Assembly: GCA_002314945.1 (NCBI GenBank)
Contig: DCHV01000100.1
Coordinates: 4,248-15,367, forward strand
DNA from: Prevotellaceae bacterium UBA1743
GTDB lineage: Bacteria > Bacteroidota > Bacteroidia > Bacteroidales > Bacteroidaceae
DNA length: 11,120 nt
Direction: 5' to 3'
The position numbers and the translations under genes were made by a program. The notes beneath the pieces were generated by a model, which was not told the DNA's origin, ran no database searches, and saw nothing but the letters and a program-made list of their open reading frames with translations. This document shows, piece after piece, positions 6,185 through 11,120 of this stretch (the stretch's first letter is position 1; every line of letters begins with the position of its first letter).

Positions 6185-7005
6185 TTGTTTTGCAGCATCT
6201 GGAATAACTTATCCAATTTAGGAGCCATAATGATCTCCGTACGTCTGTTCTTGGCTCTCCCATCAGATGATCCGTTGTCGGAAATAGGTTTGAATTCCCC
6301 TCTTCCGCAAGGCTGAATTTGTAAAGGATTTACATTGTAGGTTTCCGTCAAAATACGTACCACACTTGTCGCACGAATCACACTCAGATCCCAGTTGTCC
6401 TGATAAACGGCAGTCTTGATAGGTACGTTGTCGGTATGTCCCTCGATATAGACATCTATTTCTGTCTGTTTGTTCAGTACCTCTGCCAGTTTTCCCAACG
6501 CATTCCGTCCCTGCTCGTTCACAATGGCTTTTCCAGATTCGAACAAGAGTTTGTCGCTCATTGCCACATACACCTTTCCACCCTCTTCCCGAATCGTGAG
6601 TTCGTCGCTGTTGAATCCCATCAACGCATCTTTCACACTGCTGAGCAAAGATTTTACTTTTTCGTTCTGTTGGTTTATCAGGTTCTGTAATTGCACGATT
6701 GTTTTTTCCCGTTCACCCAACTCTTTCATCTTTTCCGTCAGCAACGAGTTGAGTTTGTCTTTTTCGCTCATGTTGCTTGTCAGAAGTCCCATGTAATTTC
6801 TCAAGCTATTGCTCAATGTGGCAGTGTCGCGTTTCAGACCTTCGCATTGTGTTCTGCTCCCATCCAAGAGATCTGCAAGACTATCCCTGCTATACATGGC
6901 TGCCCAACGTCCCGCTTCGGCAATTTCATATTTCTTTCTGCTCACCAAACATGAAGAGAGCATCATGCTCCCCAATACTACCAAAAAAATACCAGTTTTT
7001 CTCAT
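6178..7005 (-). CDS. OmpA-family lipoprotein, peptidoglycan-associated
   Basis: This 275-residue envelope protein starts with MRKTG, a hydrophobic stretch and the lipobox LSSC, so Cys19 should be lipidated after signal peptidase II cleavage. Residues about 50-130 are rich in charged and Leu heptads (KDKLNSLLTEKMKELGERE), suggesting a coiled coil that spans the periplasm. Residues about 144-260 form an OmpA C-terminal domain: LLFESGKA (153-160), IEGHTDNVP (187-195), DLSVIRA (206-212) and AKNRRTEI (251-258). D192 and R211 match the Asp and Arg that bind diaminopimelate in this domain. The role is probably to link the outer membrane to peptidoglycan; the domain order resembles other Bacteroidota OmpA/MotB-like lipoproteins and no stator membrane segment is present. 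It overlaps the convergent prenyl synthase gene by seven bases and has its own terminator. I could not identify a clear promoter in the 148 bp before it. Confidence 0.9.
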   Translation of the reverse strand: MRKTGIFLVVLGSMMLSSCLVSRKKYEIAEAGRWAAMYSRDSLADLLDGSRTQCEGLKRDTATLSNSLRNYMGLLTSNMSEKDKLNSLLTEKMKELGEREKTIVQLQNLINQQNEKVKSLLSSVKDALMGFNSDELTIREEGGKVYVAMSDKLLFESGKAIVNEQGRNALGKLAEVLNKQTEIDVYIEGHTDNVPIKTAVYQDNWDLSVIRATSVVRILTETYNVNPLQIQPCGRGEFKPISDNGSSDGRAKNRRTEIIMAPKLDKLFQMLQNNQ

Positions 7006-7153
7006 AGACGCTCTAAAATTTCAATTATTTATACAAAAAATATCATCTATAAATTGTTATCTTTTAGCTTGATAATGCTATTCTTTCCCGCTTGAGAATC
7101 TCTTATTTTGATTTGTCCTTGGCATGGACACAGTATCAGACACTCTCGAAGCG

Positions 7154-8044
7154 CTAAAAATGGCAAATTTCTTTCCCTTCCACTTCACTCAGCAGAAGAT
7201 TGGCAAGTCGGCTTGTTCCGAGACGGAACCATTCATTGGTCATCCATTTTTCTCCCAGCACTTCCTTTGCTATCGTGTAGTACACCACAGCATCACGGAC
7301 GGTGTTCAATCCACCTGCCGCCTTGAAGCCGATCTGAATACCTGTTTCCTCGAAATACTCTTTTATGGCTTGGCACATCACGTAAGCAGATTCGGGGGTT
7401 GCAACAGAATTTTCTTTTCCAGTACTTGTCTTGATGTAGTCAGCTCCGGCATACATGGCCAAGATTGCTGCCTTCTTTATGTTACTTGCATTCTTCAACA
7501 GGCTTGTTTCAAGAATCACCTTCAATTTCTTTTCTCCACATATTGCTTTCAGTTCACTGATCTCGTCGCAGAGGTCTTCGTAATTGCCATTGATGTATTT
7601 TCCTACATTCATCACGATGTCTATTTCCGTAGCACCATCCTTGATAGCCAATGCTGTCTCTATTGTTTTTACTTCTGTAAGTGCCTGTGACGAAGGGAAA
7701 TTACCACTCACACAGGCAACTTCCACACCTTCCACTTCCAGACTCTTGCTCACAATCTCGGCATAACATGGATATACACAGATGGTGGCTACATGAGGTA
7801 GGGTAGGGTAGGCTTCTTCGAATGAATTGACTTTTTCTGTCAATCGTAATATACTATCCTCATTATCAGTGCTTTTCAGCGAAGTTAACTCGATGCTTCC
7901 CAACAGAAATCGCTTCACCTCTTTGGTGTTGTTTTCTATTACCTTTTCATTGATCAACTTCGTGACAACCTCGGTTATCTTCTTGTCATCTATTGCAGTA
8001 CAATATTTGTTCAATGCCTGCTCATACTTGTTTAATTCACTCAT
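7154..8044 (-). CDS. deoC: deoxyribose-phosphate aldolase
   Basis: This 296-residue class I aldolase cleaves 2-deoxyribose 5-phosphate to glyceraldehyde 3-phosphate and acetaldehyde in deoxynucleoside catabolism. The Schiff-base lysine is K205 in YIKTSTGK (203-210), the second active-site lysine is K241 in GFKAAGG (239-245), and D142 in EIDIVMNVG is the catalytic Asp. An N-terminal extension of about 75 residues before the barrel core makes it longer than E. coli DeoC (259), closer to the longer type of the family. The ATG overlaps the end of the MazG-like gene by eight bases, so the two are probably translationally coupled. No other deo genes are nearby; in this cluster it sits at the promoter-distal end. 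No terminator was found after its stop. Confidence 0.95.
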   Translation of the reverse strand: MSELNKYEQALNKYCTAIDDKKITEVVTKLINEKVIENNTKEVKRFLLGSIELTSLKSTDNEDSILRLTEKVNSFEEAYPTLPHVATICVYPCYAEIVSKSLEVEGVEVACVSGNFPSSQALTEVKTIETALAIKDGATEIDIVMNVGKYINGNYEDLCDEISELKAICGEKKLKVILETSLLKNASNIKKAAILAMYAGADYIKTSTGKENSVATPESAYVMCQAIKEYFEETGIQIGFKAAGGLNTVRDAVVYYTIAKEVLGEKWMTNEWFRLGTSRLANLLLSEVEGKEICHF

Positions 8045-8369
8045 TATCTGTTAGTTTACTATTATCCTTGTGTCTTGTATTGTCTCTCTCTGTTTTTTTC
8101 TTGAAATTCTCTTCCAATGCTTTCGTCAGATCGACTCCTGTCTGATTTGCCAAACAAATCAATACCCATAGCACATCTGCCATTTCCTCGGACAGATTGT
8201 CTTTTTCACCTTCTTTGAAGGATTGTTCTCCGTATTTCCTGGCTATGACACGGGCAAGTTCTCCAACTTCCTCTGTCAAACATGCCATATTTGTCAGTTC
8301 GTTGAAGTACCGAACTCCGAATGTCTTAATCCATTCATCTACTTTGTGTTGAGCCTCTTGAATAGTCAT
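8037..8369 (-). CDS. MazG-like nucleotide pyrophosphohydrolase
   Basis: This is a 110-residue single-domain all-alpha NTP pyrophosphohydrolase of the MazG-like group, which hydrolyses nucleoside triphosphates to monophosphate and pyrophosphate, often to remove damaged or unwanted (d)NTPs. The metal-binding pattern is visible: EEVGE (33-37), then EEMAD (61-65), giving E34, E37, E62 and D65 as likely Mg ligands. It is half the size of two-domain MazG, as usual for this group. The C-terminus (about 90-110) is polar and charged and probably disordered. Eight bases separate it from dtd upstream and it overlaps deoC by eight bases, so it is inside a tight operon. Substrate preference (dCTP or others) cannot be told from the sequence. 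Confidence 0.9.
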   Translation of the reverse strand: MTIQEAQHKVDEWIKTFGVRYFNELTNMACLTEEVGELARVIARKYGEQSFKEGEKDNLSEEMADVLWVLICLANQTGVDLTKALEENFKKKTERDNTRHKDNSKLTDNE

Positions 8370-8377
8370 CCGTCTTC

Positions 8378-8830
8378 TTATTCTTTGTTCTTAGTATCCA
8401 TGCAAATAGTTACAGGGCCATCATTCAGTAATTCTATTTTCATATCCGCACCAAATTCTCCAGTTCCTACTTCTTTTCCCAGTTTGAAGGACAACTCCTC
8501 TACGAATTGGTTGTACATTGGAATAGCCTTCTCATGGCCAGCTGCTCTCAGCCAACTGGGACGGTTCCCCTTCTTGTAACTTGCCATGAGCGTAAATTGG
8601 CTCACTACGAGAATTTCACCTTGAATATGGGTGATGTCGCAATTCATTACACCATTTTCGTCATCAAAGACCCGTAAACCTACAATTTTTCGTGCAAGCC
8701 ACTCGATATCTTCTGTATCATCCTCGTTTTCAATTCCCAATAGAATGAGGAAGCCTTTTCCTATCTGACTCTTTACAACACCATCGATAGTTACACTTGC
8801 TCGCTGAACTCTTTGAATAACCGCTCTCAT
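8378..8830 (-). CDS. dtd: D-aminoacyl-tRNA deacylase (DTD1)
   Basis: This enzyme hydrolyses D-amino acids (classically D-Tyr) from mischarged tRNA and so protects translation from D-residues. From the ATG at 8830 the protein is 150 residues, close to the family's usual length of about 145-150, and begins MRAVIQRV as expected. The two signature motifs are present: SQFT (77-80) and GPVT (138-141), the latter holding the Gly-cisPro pair that rejects L-aminoacyl-tRNA. The frame stays open up to a TTG at 8854, which would add eight residues (MPTKSKKK), but that TTG lies inside the promoter's -7 element, so the shorter form is chosen. The gene lies 67 bp after uvrC and eight bases before the MazG-like gene. 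Confidence 0.95.
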   Translation of the reverse strand: MRAVIQRVQRASVTIDGVVKSQIGKGFLILLGIENEDDTEDIEWLARKIVGLRVFDDENGVMNCDITHIQGEILVVSQFTLMASYKKGNRPSWLRAAGHEKAIPMYNQFVEELSFKLGKEVGTGEFGADMKIELLNDGPVTICMDTKNKE

Positions 8831-8851
8831 TTTCTTCTTGCTTTTCGTTGG

Positions 8852-8859
8852 CAAAGATA
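8852..8859 (-). promoter_or_regulatory. -7 element of the dtd promoter
   Basis: On the minus strand this reads TATCTTTG followed by CC, an exact TAnnTTTG match 21 bases before the dtd ATG. It implies that dtd, the MazG-like gene and deoC can be transcribed without uvrC. No TTG is found at the -33 distance; the nearest is 12 bp upstream. Confidence 0.6.
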
Positions 8860-8897
8860 CACTATTTCGTCCAATTATTATTTTCCATCCCCCATTC

Positions 8898-10724
8898 TTA
8901 ACTTTTCTTAAAGAAAGCCATCAGTATCTCTGCCTTGCTCTTTCCTATCACAGATTCCAATTCTTCCAATGATGCTTCCCGCAATCGTTTCACACTCTTC
9001 CATTTCTTCAGGAGCAGTTCTTTTGTCTTAGGTCCAATCCCCTTTATTGCATCCAATTCACTTTCTATTTGATGCTTGCTCCTTTTGTCGCGATGGAAAG
9101 TGATCGCAAAGCGATGTACCTCGTCTTGTATTTTGGTGAGGAACTGAAACAGATTGCTGTCCACACGTAGAGATATTACTTGTTGTGGAAATCCAAACAA
9201 TAGTTCATTCGTACGATGTCTGTCATTCTTTGCCAATCCAGCAATTGGAATTGACAGATGCAGATTGTCTTCGATTACCTCTCTGACAGCTTCCATTTGT
9301 CCCTTGCCTCCATCTGTAATAATCAAGTCGGGCATCTCACCCTGTTCTTCCTTCAATCGATTATATCGGCGAAAAACCACCTCCTTCATGCTTGCGTAAT
9401 CATCTGCCCCTTCGACGGTCTTGATGATGTATTTCCTGTAGTCTTCTTTACTCGGTTTTCCTCTTTTGAATACAATACATCCTGCTACCGCATCTTCTCC
9501 ACTGATATTCGAATTGTCGAAACATTCTATATGCCATGGAATAGTGGTAAGTCCTAATGCATTTTGTAATTCAGTCAGTATTCTTGTTTGCTTTTGTTCG
9601 GGATTCAGTTTGTCGCTCGCACTTATCTTGTCTTTCTTGTATTGTAGAACATTCAGTTTAGATAAATCCAGAAGTTTCTTTTTGTCCCCTTTCTGTGGTA
9701 TTGTGACAGCTATTCCTTCCAAAGGTAGTTCCACGGGAAACGGAATGATAAGTTCTTTGCTATCACTATGATAACGTTCCCTCATTTCGATAATTCCTGC
9801 AACCAATATATCTTCTTTCTCCTCGTCCAATCGCTTTGCATACTCGAAGGTAAATGCCTGTGTGATGCAACCATTGGTTACATGTAGGTAATTTACGTAA
9901 GCAGATTTCTCATCATCCTCTATATTATATACATCTATGTCCTTCAGCGTATTGCTTACTACTTCGCTTCTGCTCCTGTAGTTTTCCAACAACAGATACC
10001 TCTTTTTTACTATCTCTGCTTCTTCAAAACGCATATTTTCTGCCAATTCTTGCATCTTTTGCATCATTCTGCGTTGTAAGTCGGATGTGTTTCCCTTTAA
10101 TATCTCTATGCATTCACCGATATTTTTCATGTATTCCTCTCTCTCTGCCAAGTTTCGGCATATCCCCCTGCAATTCTTTATATGGTATTCCAAGCATAAC
10201 CTATGCTTCCCCTCTAAGATGCTTTCCTTTGTGATTTTCTCTCTACACCTTCTCAATGGATATAGATCTTTAATCAGGCTCAGAAGCATATTCATCGTTG
10301 AAATCTGACTGTATGGGCCGAAATAAGTGCCAAATCCCTTTATAATCTTTCTCGTCTGGAAGATCCGTGGCAAATACTCGTTTGTAACTACTATACTTGG
10401 GTATGTTTTTCCATCTTTCAGTAGTATGTTATATTTAGGTTGCCATTGCTTGATGAGATTGTTTTCCAGCAACAACGCATCTTTTTCCGTGTTTACAACG
10501 ATATATTTTATGTCGTGTATCTTACTTACAAGAATGGCTGTTTTCCGATTGTCCAATTCTTTCGAGAAGTATGAATAGACTCTTCTCTTTAAGTTCTTAG
10601 CCTTTCCTACATAGATTATTTCTCCGTCCGCATTTAAGTACTGATAACAACCTGGGCATTCAGGGAGGTTTAAGGCTATTTCTCTCAGTTTAGCCTTTCT
10701 TGTGTTTTCTGCCTCTCTTTTCAT
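8898..10724 (-). CDS. uvrC: UvrABC excinuclease subunit C
   Basis: This 608-residue dual-incision nuclease of nucleotide excision repair cuts on both sides of the lesion after UvrB loading. Domains in order: an N-terminal GIY-YIG nuclease (about 20-100) with G25-C-Y27 and Y38-V-G40, K41 and E87, for the 3' cut; a four-cysteine region C160, C177, C185, C189 matching the Cys set reported to bind an Fe-S cluster in E. coli UvrC; a UVR motif around 215-250 (MRFEEAEIVKKR) that binds UvrB; an RNase H-like endonuclease for the 5' cut with D403 (FDNSN), D471 (DGGKGQ) and H537 (VHRFA); and tandem helix-hairpin-helix motifs at 555-605. Length and order match the family. ATG 10724 starts about 20 residues before the GIY-YIG domain. 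It lies 108 bp after mnmG, with the parS-like site at the mnmG end of that gap. Confidence 0.97.
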   Translation of the reverse strand: MKREAENTRKAKLREIALNLPECPGCYQYLNADGEIIYVGKAKNLKRRVYSYFSKELDNRKTAILVSKIHDIKYIVVNTEKDALLLENNLIKQWQPKYNILLKDGKTYPSIVVTNEYLPRIFQTRKIIKGFGTYFGPYSQISTMNMLLSLIKDLYPLRRCREKITKESILEGKHRLCLEYHIKNCRGICRNLAEREEYMKNIGECIEILKGNTSDLQRRMMQKMQELAENMRFEEAEIVKKRYLLLENYRSRSEVVSNTLKDIDVYNIEDDEKSAYVNYLHVTNGCITQAFTFEYAKRLDEEKEDILVAGIIEMRERYHSDSKELIIPFPVELPLEGIAVTIPQKGDKKKLLDLSKLNVLQYKKDKISASDKLNPEQKQTRILTELQNALGLTTIPWHIECFDNSNISGEDAVAGCIVFKRGKPSKEDYRKYIIKTVEGADDYASMKEVVFRRYNRLKEEQGEMPDLIITDGGKGQMEAVREVIEDNLHLSIPIAGLAKNDRHRTNELLFGFPQQVISLRVDSNLFQFLTKIQDEVHRFAITFHRDKRSKHQIESELDAIKGIGPKTKELLLKKWKSVKRLREASLEELESVIGKSKAEILMAFFKKS

Positions 10725-10818
10725 ACTCTTTTCAGCTTATTATCCTCAAATTCCGTTCAAGTAGAATATCTGTATCTTTCCAAATTACAATGATTTATAC
10801 TTCTATCATTCAAGATTC

Positions 10819-10832
10819 GTTTCACGTGAAAC
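10819..10832. other. parS-like centromere site
   Basis: GTTTCACGTGAAAC is a perfect 14-bp palindrome and matches the central 14 bases of the widely conserved chromosomal parS consensus TGTTTCACGTGAAACA, which binds the ParB CTP switch and loads SMC. The outermost bases differ (C at 10818, T at 10833). It directly abuts the mnmG stop codon. parS sites cluster near the origin in most bacteria and mnmG/gidA is a frequent origin neighbour, so the location makes sense. It is the only such site in the window. Confidence 0.88.
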
Positions 10833-11120
10833 TTATCTGCCAAGAAGTACCAATAATACATTGATGTCACTCGGTGACACTCCTGGTATTCTTCCTGCTT
10901 GTGCAAGTGTGACTGGATTTATTCTCTTCAGTTTCTGTCTTGCTTCCGTGGAAAGTGATTGAAGCGAATCGTAATCAAACTTATCCTTTATACGGATGTT
11001 TTCCAATCGCTGCATTTTTTCTGCGATCTCAGTTTCTCTTTTAATATAGCCTTTGTACTTTAATCTGATTTCAGCAGCTTCGATGATTTCTTCGTTTCTT
11101 TCGTCTATATTTTCCAATAC
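10833..11120 (-). CDS. mnmG: tRNA uridine-5-carboxymethylaminomethyl modification enzyme MnmG, 3' end
   Basis: Only the C-terminal 95 codons are in the window; the frame runs off its end. MnmG, with MnmE, installs the cmnm5 group on the wobble uridine of certain tRNAs using FAD and folate. The visible part is the helical C-terminal domain that contacts tRNA and MnmE: LKYKGYIKRE, the DFDY-like KFDYDSL, LSTEARQKL, and the closing P.TL.QA.RI.GV.P.DI..LL segment, all typical of MnmG ends. The TAA stop (10833-10835) is followed without a gap by the parS-like palindrome. Its FAD-binding N-terminus cannot be judged. It reads toward uvrC and could be cotranscribed with it. Confidence 0.93.
   Translation of the reverse strand, partial: VLENIDERNEEIIEAAEIRLKYKGYIKRETEIAEKMQRLENIRIKDKFDYDSLQSLSTEARQKLKRINPVTLAQAGRIPGVSPSDINVLLVLLGR

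Noticed and set aside
7006..7060. Promoter for the OmpA-like lipoprotein
   Set aside because: Only TA-TTT-TTTG with a wrong internal spacing and no -33 element is visible on the minus strand, too weak to report.
7006..7153. tRNA or small RNA between the lipoprotein gene and deoC
   Set aside because: No cloverleaf arms, no TTCGA-type T-loop, and no hairpin with a T-run; it looks like an AT-rich promoter region.
1..11120. CRISPR array, transposase, integrase or defence genes
   Set aside because: No regularly spaced repeats and no encoded protein with such motifs were found.

Overview
The window looks like chromosomal DNA from a member of the Bacteroidota, most likely Bacteroidales and plausibly Prevotellaceae. 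The evidence is several TAnnTTTG-type (-7) promoter elements placed just upstream of genes, the near absence of Shine-Dalgarno sites, a GH27 alpha-galactosidase remnant of Bacteroidales type, an OmpA-like lipoprotein, and the order mnmG, uvrC, dtd, mazG-like, deoC. Genus assignment is inference.

Layout. (1) 1-784: a decayed GH27 alpha-galactosidase that lacks its N-terminal part and has an internal in-frame loss of the segment carrying the acid/base Asp. (2) 785-1946: about 1.16 kb without a convincing protein gene but dense in symmetry: a 46-bp perfect palindrome nested in a 32-nt inverted repeat, a second nested inverted repeat, several hairpins, a 38-nt direct repeat, and then a promoter followed by about 175 nt that can fold into a 5' stem plus an H-type pseudoknot. 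This last part is the best candidate for something undescribed. (3) 1947-2324: a RhaM-family mutarotase. (4) 2347-5121, minus: full-length DNA polymerase I with all three domains intact. (5) 5210-6184, plus: a long-chain polyprenyl diphosphate synthase, divergent from polA. (6) 6178-7005, minus: an OmpA-like lipoprotein whose intrinsic terminator lies inside the convergent prenyl synthase gene. (7) 7154-10724, minus: deoC, a MazG-like pyrophosphohydrolase, dtd and uvrC, closely packed and read uvrC to dtd to mazG-like to deoC, with an extra promoter before dtd. (8) 10833-11120, minus: the 3' end of mnmG (gidA), cut by the window edge. A perfect 14-bp parS-like palindrome directly abuts its stop codon.

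How the parts fit. Most of the window is housekeeping: DNA repair and replication (polA, uvrC), translation quality control and tRNA modification (dtd, mnmG), nucleotide and deoxyribose housekeeping (mazG-like, deoC), and envelope and quinone biology (the OmpA lipoprotein, and a prenyl synthase that probably makes the menaquinone side chain). The parS-like site next to mnmG suggests that this end lies in the origin-proximal, ParB-bound part of the chromosome. The unusual part is the 785-1946 gap. I see no defence system, CRISPR array, transposase, integrase, rRNA or tRNA.
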